Below, in pieces: positions 1 through 7,591 of a stretch of DNA of 64,000 bases. The stretch's first letter is position 1. The number at the start of each line of letters is the position of its first letter. The notes beneath the pieces were generated by a model, which was not told the DNA's origin, made no database searches, and saw only the letters and a list, made by a program, of their open reading frames with translations. The position numbers and the translations under genes are program-made. The DNA is from Paenibacillus sp. Soil766 (GTDB taxonomy: Bacteria; Bacillota; Bacilli; Paenibacillales; NBRC-103111): the NCBI RefSeq assembly GCF_001428105.1, contig NZ_LMSJ01000054.1, forward strand, positions 244,121-308,120, written 5' to 3'.

Positions 1-895
1 TGCCATCCAAAGCTTTCGTATCCACCGTAGCAATGTTCTTATCTAGTAAGCCATCTTGATACCATTGGTGGAATGTCTTCAAGTACTCCTTAAAGCCACT
101 TTCCGAAGGTCCGTATTTGATTTTCCCATTGTCCAAATAAAATCCACGGTTTACGCCAAATGCACCTAAAAATGCACCGTTGTACGATTCATTGAAAAAT
201 CTAGGTTTGCTGATAAACGATAGTGGCGCTGCTGCACCTTTCTTCTCTTTAAAGGCTTTCAATGTCGCTGTCCAGTCATCAATCGTTTCAGGAACAGGGA
301 GTCCTAACTCATCTAACCAATCTTTACGAATCATCGGTCCTTGGAAAACCTGCAAGTATTCATCGCCTCGAATGAATGGGAACGCATAATAGCTGCCGTT
401 ATCTGTTTTTACCATTTTGTCGACATCTGGATGCTCTTTGAGGTATTTCTTCAGGTTAGGCGCGTATTTATCAATCAGATCATTCAATTTCAGGATGTAA
501 CCATCTTTAATGGCTTTCTCAGGTCCACCTGGGAAATCGCTCAGGAAGTTGTATTCGATCATATCCGGCAAATCTCCAGATGCCAGCATCACGTTAAGTG
601 CTTCTTTGGCTTGTCCCGTTGGCGGCGCTAAGAATTTAAGAGGAACTCCCGTTTTCTTCTGCCACTCTTGGAAAAAGGGGACATCCGCATGTGTCGTTTT
701 CACACCTGTTAAGTTCCCATTCAACTCACCCCAATACGTTAGGGTTTTATCTGTTGTCATCGGATACGTCGTCGCGGTAGTTGTCGCTGGTGACTGTGAC
801 TCACTCGTTGTTATCGTCGATTCCGTCTTCGAGGAACAGGCAATGGCTGTACCCATCATCATGATAATCATAGTTGACGCTAAAATTTTCTTCAT
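1..895 (-). CDS. Extracellular solute-binding lipoprotein of an ABC importer (3' end outside window)
   Basis: About 298 N-terminal codons are visible; the C-terminus lies off the left edge. The start is the ATG at 895, preceded by a GGAGGGT ribosome site. The protein opens with MKKIL, a hydrophobic stretch and a cysteine near residue 20 (TAIACSS), a lipobox-like signal, then a Ser/Thr-rich linker, so it is probably a membrane-anchored lipoprotein. The mature part contains a YWGELNGN segment, an APPTGQAKEALNVMLASGDLPD segment split by short variable runs, and IRKDWLDELGLPVPETIDDW, all typical of the large Paenibacillus (LplA-like) oligosaccharide-binding proteins. It is clearly homologous to the protein at 21232-22881. 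The exact sugar ligand cannot be told from sequence. Confidence 0.88.
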   Translation of the reverse strand, partial: MKKILASTMIIMMMGTAIACSSKTESTITTSESQSPATTTATTYPMTTDKTLTYWGELNGNLTGVKTTHADVPFFQEWQKKTGVPLKFLAPPTGQAKEALNVMLASGDLPDMIEYNFLSDFPGGPEKAIKDGYILKLNDLIDKYAPNLKKYLKEHPDVDKMVKTDNGSYYAFPFIRGDEYLQVFQGPMIRKDWLDELGLPVPETIDDWTATLKAFKEKKGAAAPLSFISKPRFFNESYNGAFLGAFGVNRGFYLDNGKIKYGPSESGFKEYLKTFHQWYQDGLLDKNIATVDTKALDG

Positions 896-1066
896 TCGTT
901 GACCCTCCACTACATGTTATGGTGAGATGCATCTCTTCCTTAAGCGTAGTGGAATCAACCGGATTAACCTATGAGCAATATGAAAAATGGCATGCTCATT
1001 TCGTCATGTCAAATTGTTGATTTCAACAACCCGATGGGCGAAATCACAAAATCAGCCCTTATAAAG

Positions 1067-1112
1067 GCAAAAAAATAGCACGGAACGATGAACTTTCACA
1101 TCATTCCGTGCT
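1067..1112 (-). terminator. Rho-independent terminator after ctaM
   Basis: On the minus strand an AGCACGGAATGATG arm and its near-complement (one mismatch) form a 14-bp stem (1077-1112), followed by a run of seven T. It lies 12 bases past the ctaM stop codon and ends the assembly-factor unit. Confidence 0.85.
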
Positions 1113-1123
1113 ATTGGTATGGT

Positions 1124-1579
1124 TTACAAACCAAAAATGGCATCTATAACTGGCTTTGTTGTTCCACCTGGATACAAGACATACAATAATACGTAAACCA
1201 TCACACCTGTAGGCGCTGTTAGCAGCCACACAAATGCGGCAAACTTACCAATTTTCTTATGTTTAAGGAACTTCTTCTTATAAGCGAACCATAGCGTGAC
1301 GAGGCCAAGAACGCCTCCTATTGTAGCCAAGGTGATATGGAAGAACAAGAACAAATGATAAGGCAGCTTTAAACTCTCTGGCCCGCCAAATGCCGTGTTT
1401 CCTTCAAACAAGGTACGGGACATGTAGATGATGAAAAAGGCTAAAGCAAAAATCGCGCCTAAAACCATCAGCTTCTCATGTGTATCCCGGTTTCCTTTGA
1501 CGATATGATACCATCCGAACCCAACAAAAATGGCACTAATCACAATAAACATCGTAGAAATCGTAGGTAATATGTGCAT
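1124..1579 (-). CDS. ctaM: DUF420 membrane protein, cytochrome oxidase maturation factor (CtaM/YozB-like)
   Basis: This 151-residue protein has four predicted membrane segments and matches the DUF420 family (YozB of Bacillus, CtaM of Staphylococcus). Known role: CtaM is needed to make an active haem-A oxidase, probably at a late haem or copper insertion step in the membrane. Conserved histidines sit in the segments around YHIVKGNRDTHEK, LPYHLFLFFHI and LKHKKIGK. The start at 1579 has an AGGAGAGG ribosome site that overlaps the end of ctaG, and only 15 bases separate the two genes, so they are co-translated. It is the last gene of the cta unit. Function is inferred from family and position. 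Confidence 0.85.
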   Translation of the reverse strand: MHILPTISTMFIVISAIFVGFGWYHIVKGNRDTHEKLMVLGAIFALAFFIIYMSRTLFEGNTAFGGPESLKLPYHLFLFFHITLATIGGVLGLVTLWFAYKKKFLKHKKIGKFAAFVWLLTAPTGVMVYVLLYVLYPGGTTKPVIDAIFGL

Positions 1580-1594
1580 CTTTCTATTCCTCTC

Positions 1595-2452
1595 CTAAGC
1601 GCGATTCCAGTTCCCGCCTTGATTATTCAAGCTATCTTGTGATGGGATAGGATCCAATTCATCATCATCCTTGCGCTCTCGGCGATACCAGCGGAAGAAT
1701 ATATAAGCTAATGTTGCGCCATAGATAATCTCTTGCAATATCTTCATGATGACACCACCGAGCTGTTGATCATCAATCGGTGATAAATGAGCAAAAGGAA
1801 CAGTGACGTTGTCATACATATCGTAGATAATCGAATCCGCAAAAATGATAAGCGCACATGCGGGTGTCAGCAAGACACCATTTCCGAAAATATATGCCAT
1901 CTTCTTCAAATCGTTCAAGCGATTCAGCTCAGGAAGCGGACAAAATACCGGGAACCACATAATAAAGGCCGTCATTAAGAGCATCGTATGATAAGCAAGA
2001 AGCGGTACATCATTCTTCATCAAGTAATCCATAATAAAAGGCATATGGTAGATGGAGAAGAGCATATTGAACATGAATAATGCGAGCAGAGGCCGAGTTA
2101 AAAAAGTAAACAGACCGCGAAATACTACATTTTTCATACAAGCACGAACCAACCAAGCCGGTGTTCCTAACCAAATGAATATCGGTACGATTAAGTAAAG
2201 AATCGTTTGCTGCAGCATGTGCATACTGAACAAGTAGTGATGCCCAATATAGCTAATTGGACTTCCCTGCCCAATATAGAATAAAGCTAGCCCCGCGTAG
2301 AAGAGAAGCTGCGCTGAGATCGAAATTGGCTCTGATTCATCTGCTTTCACCATGCCTTTCACGACAAATCGACCATAACTATATCCGATTACAACGACGA
2401 TCAACAATAAAACAGGATTCCACAAATCAAAAAATCCACCAATCTGACTCAT
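1595..2452 (-). CDS. ctaG: Cytochrome c oxidase assembly factor CtaG (caa3 type)
   Basis: The 285-residue protein has seven or so hydrophobic segments and the Caa3_CtaG family pattern (YIGHHYLFSMHMLQQ near residue 70, and several conserved His/Met residues in helices). In Bacillus, CtaG is required for a functional caa3 oxidase, probably by helping copper-centre assembly in subunit I or II; it is unrelated to the Cox11-type protein also called CtaG. It is separated from ctaF by 99 bases carrying a terminator, so assembly factors may be expressed at a lower level than the structural subunits. The C-terminal tail is charged and cytoplasmic. Confidence 0.93.
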   Translation of the reverse strand: MSQIGGFFDLWNPVLLLIVVVIGYSYGRFVVKGMVKADESEPISISAQLLFYAGLALFYIGQGSPISYIGHHYLFSMHMLQQTILYLIVPIFIWLGTPAWLVRACMKNVVFRGLFTFLTRPLLALFMFNMLFSIYHMPFIMDYLMKNDVPLLAYHTMLLMTAFIMWFPVFCPLPELNRLNDLKKMAYIFGNGVLLTPACALIIFADSIIYDMYDNVTVPFAHLSPIDDQQLGGVIMKILQEIIYGATLAYIFFRWYRRERKDDDELDPIPSQDSLNNQGGNWNRA

Positions 2453-2501
2453 ACCTGCATCTATCTCCTCTCAAGCTGACTACTTCCGAATATCTCTACT
2501 T

Positions 2502-2542
2502 AAAAAAAGAGGAGGCACTTTGTCTAAACAAAGTTGCCTCTT
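2502..2542 (-). terminator. Hairpin terminator between ctaF and ctaG
   Basis: On the minus strand a bulged stem (AAGAGGCAACTTTG against CAAAGTGCCTCC) directly follows the ctaF stop codon and is followed by seven T. It probably acts as a partial terminator, because ctaG and ctaM lie just downstream without an obvious promoter of their own. Confidence 0.75.
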
Positions 2543-2551
2543 CTATCTTTT

Positions 2552-2869
2552 TTACCACCAAACCCAATATACGGCTGTGATTACACCGGTAAGAGCAACG
2601 AATGCTCCTGCGAAGATAAAGATTAGAGGGAACAAGTGTCCTCTCTCTTTGGCATGCATCCAGAAAAGTAACTGAACAAGCGCCTGCACGATCCCTAAGG
2701 ATACGATGAAAATCAAGATAAACGAACGATCCAAGTCTCCGTATAGTACGACAGCGAATGCCAACATCGTGAGTAGAATCGAAATGATGTAAGTTAAATA
2801 GTGATTCACTGGTGAATCGTGCTTCACTCGTTTGCTAGGTGCGTGTGTATCATGAGAATTGCTGCTCAT
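2552..2869 (-). CDS. ctaF: Cytochrome c oxidase subunit IV (CtaF, CyoD family)
   Basis: The 105-residue protein has three membrane helices after a short polar N-terminus rich in His, Ser and Lys. Its length, its place directly after subunit III, and the LGIVQALVQLLFWMH segment identify the small prokaryotic subunit IV family. It stabilises the oxidase; it has no redox centre. The ATG follows the ctaE stop codon immediately (TAAATG), so translation is coupled. The terminator that follows overlaps its 3' boundary. Confidence 0.92.
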   Translation of the reverse strand: MSSNSHDTHAPSKRVKHDSPVNHYLTYIISILLTMLAFAVVLYGDLDRSFILIFIVSLGIVQALVQLLFWMHAKERGHLFPLIFIFAGAFVALTGVITAVYWVWW

Positions 2870-3484
2870 TTAGTGACCCACCTTCCCCATCAGATAAACA
2901 ACTGTGAAGATAAATACCCAAACTAAGTCGATAAAATGCCAGTACAGGGAAGCGACATAGAACTTAGGTGCCGTTACAACTGTAAGACCTTTCTTCATCC
3001 CTTGGAAAATCAACAGCGTAATCCAGCAAACACCGAATGCTACGTGAGCACCGTGGAAACCGACTAACGTATAGAACGAGGTGGAGAAAGCACTCGTCGT
3101 AAACTTGTGACCTTCATGCACATACTCGTAAAACTCGTAGATCTCCATGCCTAAGAAGGAAAGACCGAACAAAACCGTAACTGCCAACCAAGCTAACAAT
3201 TGACCTACTTTTTGACGGTGCATCGCAATGATTGCGAATACACTCGTCAAACTGCTCGTCAAGAGAATAAACGTTGACCAACCAACTGTTTTAAGCTTGA
3301 AAAGCTCATCAGCTGTTGGGCCATCCGGAACAGAGTTCCGAAGGGCAATGTAAGTTGCGAATAAGCAACCGAACAAAACAACCTCTGCACCAAGGAAAAG
3401 CCAGAAACCAAGAACTTTATTCTTCCCTTCGAGGGTAGCCGTTTCCGGATTAGCAGGCAGTGCGCCCGTGTGATGACTACTCAT
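2870..3484 (-). CDS. ctaE: Cytochrome c oxidase subunit III (CtaE)
   Basis: This 204-residue protein has five membrane helices, as expected for the shorter Bacillus-type subunit III. Diagnostic segments are KVLGFWLFLGAEVVLFG near residue 25, TLVGFHGAHVAFG near residue 140 and YWHFIDLVWVFIFTVVYL near the C-terminus. Subunit III has no cofactor but is thought to keep proton uptake stable. Its ATG overlaps the ctaD stop codon (ATGA), so the two are translationally coupled. Confidence 0.95.
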   Translation of the reverse strand: MSSHHTGALPANPETATLEGKNKVLGFWLFLGAEVVLFGCLFATYIALRNSVPDGPTADELFKLKTVGWSTFILLTSSLTSVFAIIAMHRQKVGQLLAWLAVTVLFGLSFLGMEIYEFYEYVHEGHKFTTSAFSTSFYTLVGFHGAHVAFGVCWITLLIFQGMKKGLTVVTAPKFYVASLYWHFIDLVWVFIFTVVYLMGKVGH

Positions 3485-5355
3485 GCCTTTACCCCCTTAT
3501 GATCGTCTTCAAGTTCTTCCGGTTCAATATGCCAACCGTGATCGTCATATACGGAACGCAAGAACATGGCAATGAAAGTAACTATGATCCCTGCTCCAGC
3601 TACATAGTAGTTTTTGTACATAAAGCCAAAACCAGCGATGAACAATCCAACAGACATGACAAGCGGCAAGATCGATGCAGAAGGCATGTGGATCGAACCG
3701 ATTGGCTCAGCTGGTGTCATTTGCTTGTTTCCAGCCATTTTTTCTTTCCAGAAAGCATCTAACCCGCGAACAAGCGGAGTTTGTTTGAAGTTATATTCAG
3801 GTGCAGGTGATGGAATTGTCCACTCCAAGGAGCGTCCATCCCATGGATCTGCAGGAGCCGTCATAGGTTTTCTAGCTGTAGAGATGATGTTGATAAGGAA
3901 CACCAACGTACCAATACCCATTAAGAAAGCACCAATCGTTGATACAAAGTTACCAGCTTCGAGACCATATCCTGGTTGATACGTAAATACGCGTCTCGGC
4001 ATCCCCATTAGACCCAAGAAATGCTGCGGGAAGAATGTCAGATGGAAGCCAATGAAGAATAACCAGAAATGTAATTTACCCAAGCCTTCACTTAGCATAC
4101 GACCAAACATTTTCGGCCACCAGTAGTATAGACCTGCGAACAAACCAAGAACGAGACCACCAACGATAACATAGTGGAAATGCGCTACTACGAAATACGT
4201 ATCATGGTATTGGAAGTCAGCCGCTGGAATCGCAAGCATAACCCCTGTTGTTCCACCCATGACGAAGGTTGGAATGAAAGCTGTAGCGAAGATGTTCGCT
4301 GTTGTGAAGCGGATTTGACCACCCCAAAGTGTGAACAACCAGTTAAAGATCTTGACGCCTGTAGGAACCGCAATCGCCATTGTAGCAATCGCGAAGATCG
4401 AGTTCGCTACTGGACCTAAGCCTGATGTAAACATATGGTGGACCCAAACCATGAAGCCTAAGAATCCAATTAGCACTGTTGCAAATACCATGGAGCTGTA
4501 TCCGAACAGACGTTTTTTCGAAAAAGTAGAAACAATCTCAGAAATAATACCGAAGGCTGGAAGAATCAAAATGTAAACTTCGGGATGCCCGAAAATCCAG
4601 AATAAATGCTCCCACAGTACGTTGTTACCGCCTCTGGCTGCATCGAAGATAGCTCCGCCAAAGACACGGTCAAACATAAGTAAAACTAGAGCAACAGTAA
4701 TTGCTGGGAAAGCAAGAACGATCAAACCTGAAGTTACAAAAGCAGACCATGTAAACATAGGCAGACGCATGTATGTAAGACCAGGAGCACGCATGTTAAT
4801 AATCGTTACGAGGAAGTTGATCCCCCCGATTAATGTCCCGATACCTGCAATTTGCAATCCAAGTACATAGAAGTCCGTACCTTGCAAGTTACCTTCTAGA
4901 GTTTCTCCCCAAACTGAGTCAGTAATCGAGGATAAAGGTGCGTATCCTGTCCAACCTGCGTCAGGAGCACCGCCCAAGAACCAACTTGTGTTCATAAGCA
5001 CACCACCGGCGAAGAATAACCAGAAGCCGAGTGAGTTAACGAAAGGGAACGCAACGTCCCTTGCACCAATTTGTAGTGGAACGATGGCATTCATGAAAGC
5101 GAAAATGACCGGCATTGCCGCAAAGAAAATCATCGTCGTTCCGTGCATCGTTGTTAATTGGTTAAATGAATCTCCGATGAAAATTTGTTGATCTGGATAA
5201 GCAAGTTGAATCCGGATCAATATCGCTTCAAGTCCTCCTACAAGGAAGAAGAAGCCGCCCGCTAGTAAATACAGGATACCGATTTTCTTATGATCGACGG
5301 TTGTAAGCCAATCCATAAGCCCGGTATGTTTTTTTACTGGATGAGAGTGAGCCAA
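3481..5355 (-). CDS. ctaD: Cytochrome c oxidase subunit I (CtaD), caa3 haem-copper oxidase
   Basis: The 624-residue catalytic subunit carries haem a and the haem a3-CuB site that reduces oxygen to water and pumps protons. Visible motifs are TTMHGTTMIFFAAMP (haem a ligand His), FGHPEVYILILPAFG (CuB ligand and the His-Tyr crosslink segment), MVWVHHMFTSG (two CuB histidines) and HDTYFVVAHFHYVIVGG (haem ligands). The C-terminal extension with two more helices is usual for Bacillus CtaD. The start is most likely the TTG at 5355, since AAAGGAGG lies eight bases upstream and no ATG fits better. It belongs to the ctaC-D-E-F operon. Confidence 0.97.
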   Translation of the reverse strand: MAHSHPVKKHTGLMDWLTTVDHKKIGILYLLAGGFFFLVGGLEAILIRIQLAYPDQQIFIGDSFNQLTTMHGTTMIFFAAMPVIFAFMNAIVPLQIGARDVAFPFVNSLGFWLFFAGGVLMNTSWFLGGAPDAGWTGYAPLSSITDSVWGETLEGNLQGTDFYVLGLQIAGIGTLIGGINFLVTIINMRAPGLTYMRLPMFTWSAFVTSGLIVLAFPAITVALVLLMFDRVFGGAIFDAARGGNNVLWEHLFWIFGHPEVYILILPAFGIISEIVSTFSKKRLFGYSSMVFATVLIGFLGFMVWVHHMFTSGLGPVANSIFAIATMAIAVPTGVKIFNWLFTLWGGQIRFTTANIFATAFIPTFVMGGTTGVMLAIPAADFQYHDTYFVVAHFHYVIVGGLVLGLFAGLYYWWPKMFGRMLSEGLGKLHFWLFFIGFHLTFFPQHFLGLMGMPRRVFTYQPGYGLEAGNFVSTIGAFLMGIGTLVFLINIISTARKPMTAPADPWDGRSLEWTIPSPAPEYNFKQTPLVRGLDAFWKEKMAGNKQMTPAEPIGSIHMPSASILPLVMSVGLFIAGFGFMYKNYYVAGAGIIVTFIAMFLRSVYDDHGWHIEPEELEDDHKGVKA

Positions 5356-5382
5356 CGTATGAACCTCCTTTACATCAAGAGT

Positions 5383-6405
5383 TTATTTCAATGTTAATGT
5401 TTGTAAGTATGAAACGATATCTTTAATTTGAGCGTCATCTAACTTGCCGTTAGCTTCTTTACCGAAAGCTGGCATTTTGTTACCTGGTTTCAGTTCTTGC
5501 GGATTATGTATCCACGATGCTATGTTCTCAGGTGTCTTCTCAAGGATACCTGCAAGTGTGTCGCGATCTGCGAAGCCTTTAAGGTTAGGAGCAACCCCAG
5601 GGCCGCTAGCATTAACAGCATGACAAGACATACAGTTTTCTTTGAAAAGCTCTTCACCTTTTTGTGTAGATGCCGACACAGTATTAGGTGCTTTCATTTT
5701 CGCAACCCAAGCATTAAAATCTGCTTCCGACTTAGAAGCTACCGTAAAGTTCATCAATGCATGTGAAGCTCCGCAAAGCTCTGTACATCTACCTTGGAAT
5801 GTTGCGATTTCATCAGCTTGCAAGTAAAGCGTATTACGGATACCTGGGTTTGTATCCACTTTACCACCTAGGGATGGTACCCAGAATGCGTGCGCTACGT
5901 CAGCAGAAACGACATCAAAGGCAATGATTTTGTCCTCAGGAATCACCAGCTGCTGAGCTGTTGCGATACCAAGGTCTGGATATTCAAACTGCCACCAGAA
6001 CTGATGCGCAGTGACTTTCACATGGATAGCGTCTTTGTTCTTGTTGTAATTCTCGGAGTGTTTGAACGTGTAAGACACTGTTGGCACCGCAAGTACTAAC
6101 AGCAAGAGAATTGGAATTACCGTCCAGATAATCTCCAAAACATGACTTCCTTCGACTTGTTTCGGTATGCTTTCGTCGCCTTTACGTTTGCGAAAGCGAA
6201 CTAAAACGTACACATAAATCGCAAATACGACAATTACGACAAAAATCATGATAAAGAGACTTAATTTCATTAAATAAAGCTGCTCCGTCGCCACAGGACC
6301 TTTTGGCACTAAAGCAGATAAGGTTGGGTCTCCGCACCCAGTTAGCATGAGCGTCATTACCGCTAGAAGGGGTAGCAGACGCCAGAACTTTTTCAATTGA
6401 CTCAT
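5383..6405 (-). CDS. ctaC: Cytochrome c oxidase subunit II with fused cytochrome c domain (CtaC)
   Basis: The 340-residue protein begins with a lipoprotein signal (MLTGCGDP), has two membrane helices (about 45-75 and 90-115), a cupredoxin CuA domain and a C-terminal cytochrome c domain. The CuA site is seen in CTELCGASHALMNF plus the upstream FWVPSLGGK region; the haem c motif is CMSCH near residue 260 with an axial Met in NKMPAFG. The fused cytochrome makes this a caa3-type oxidase that accepts electrons from membrane cytochrome c or menaquinol-cytochrome c reductase. It is the first gene of the operon. Confidence 0.97.
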   Translation of the reverse strand: MSQLKKFWRLLPLLAVMTLMLTGCGDPTLSALVPKGPVATEQLYLMKLSLFIMIFVVIVVFAIYVYVLVRFRKRKGDESIPKQVEGSHVLEIIWTVIPILLLLVLAVPTVSYTFKHSENYNKNKDAIHVKVTAHQFWWQFEYPDLGIATAQQLVIPEDKIIAFDVVSADVAHAFWVPSLGGKVDTNPGIRNTLYLQADEIATFQGRCTELCGASHALMNFTVASKSEADFNAWVAKMKAPNTVSASTQKGEELFKENCMSCHAVNASGPGVAPNLKGFADRDTLAGILEKTPENIASWIHNPQELKPGNKMPAFGKEANGKLDDAQIKDIVSYLQTLTLK

Positions 6406-6474
6406 TGTATCAACCCCACTTTTAAAACAATATTTTTACCACGAAGGCCATGCCCATGTCAATTCACTTTAATA

Positions 6475-6503
6475 ACTATAAATTCGTGAAAACTTTTTGT
6501 CAA
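6475..6503 (-). promoter_or_regulatory. Likely SigA promoter of the cta operon
   Basis: The minus strand shows TTGACA (6503-6498), a 17-base spacer and TATAGT (6480-6475), close to the vegetative consensus. It lies about 70 bases before the ctaC start. A second TTGACA occurs closer to the gene with a poorer -10. Confidence 0.7.
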
Positions 6504-6683
6504 TCGCTGTAGGAGAGTTCACAAATTGTTCTTAAACAGCGACTGTAGCGATATATTTCCCTTCATGGTTATTTCCATACACCCACCTCTTTATGCATAA
6601 AAGCCTTTATTTGTGAACACGAATAATTAGACAGAAACATCTCATCCTATAGACATTAAATCGCATTGGGAGGTCTGTTAATT

Positions 6684-7379
6684 ATGTTCAGGAAGTTAGG
6701 TTTTCCGATTTATGGAATCATATTCCTACTGCTTACATTATCCGCATGTGGTTCTAGCGATAAACAGTACAGAGGCGATCGTGATGACTCTACTAGCTCG
6801 AATTTTGGCACTCATGTCGAAAAAGCTGATCAGAATGATAGAGCCTATCAAGTTCAACAACTCTCCGGACCTGTTACGCACAACAACACAAAGCTAGAAT
6901 ACAGTCAGTATCTCTCTGACCAGCTCCATACTATGGACGGGGTCAATACAGCCTACGTCATGATTACAAATCAGAATGCTTATATCGCATTAATGATGGA
7001 TAGCAGTGCGGTAGGTACAAAGGGACTGACCAAGGAGACGAATAATCAAGGAACAACCAAGGGCATCTACAACGATGATAATCCTTATGATGACTCCCTA
7101 CCGTCTAATGATTTGAATAAAGGCTACAATAGTTATGAAACAGCTGTGCATCATGATTTACTTTCACATCCTTTTAAACAGGCTATTGCGGAGAAACTTC
7201 GTGTCTTACAACCGGATCTGATGGATGTCTATATTTCAGCAAATCGGGATTTCCTTAATAAAATGAATAACTATGCACAGGAAAGCTGGAAAGGCCATTC
7301 GCTTATGCCACTTCTAACAGATTTCAATCAGACGGTGACACGTGTGTTTGGAACAGCGCAATCCTTACCCCACGACTAG
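6684..7379 (+). CDS. YhcN/YlaJ-type sporulation lipoprotein
   Basis: The product of 231 residues has a lipoprotein signal (LTLSACGSS; Cys near residue 22) and a C-terminal region matching the Spore_YhcN_YlaJ family: DQLHTMDGVNTAYVMITNQNAYIAL followed by KQAIAEKLRVLQPDLMDVYISANRDFLNKM, broken here into short quotes. Members are made in the forespore and sit in the inner spore membrane or germination apparatus; some affect outgrowth. The ATG at 6684 is chosen because GGAGGT lies nine bases upstream; the in-frame TTG at 6666 would overlap that site. It is transcribed divergently from ctaC and appears monocistronic. No clear SigF/SigG promoter could be assigned. Confidence 0.85.
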   Translation: MFRKLGFPIYGIIFLLLTLSACGSSDKQYRGDRDDSTSSNFGTHVEKADQNDRAYQVQQLSGPVTHNNTKLEYSQYLSDQLHTMDGVNTAYVMITNQNAYIALMMDSSAVGTKGLTKETNNQGTTKGIYNDDNPYDDSLPSNDLNKGYNSYETAVHHDLLSHPFKQAIAEKLRVLQPDLMDVYISANRDFLNKMNNYAQESWKGHSLMPLLTDFNQTVTRVFGTAQSLPHD

Positions 7380-7591
7380 ACAGATTTGGGCTCGCCTCCT
7401 ATTGAGAAGCTTTCCCATGTAATAGGGGGTCTTGCTACGTCTTATGGAGCACAACCAGCATGTAAAACTTCTATTTATAAAGTGGTTTATTTCTGCTTGT
7501 GGGTCAGCTCCTGTTTTCATTTGTCTTTCATTCCTGTACAATGAGGGAATCGTCTTTACTAAGAAGGAAAAAGGGAGCTGGCCAATTACCC

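Noticed and set aside
1014..1029. TTGTTGA-TT-TCAACAA palindrome upstream of the partial binding-protein gene
   Set aside because: It is short and could be an operator, but no regulator or promoter could be tied to it.
6590..6660. Forespore (SigF/SigG) promoter for the sporulation lipoprotein gene
   Set aside because: TGCATA resembles a -35 block, but no fitting -10 block lies at the right distance.
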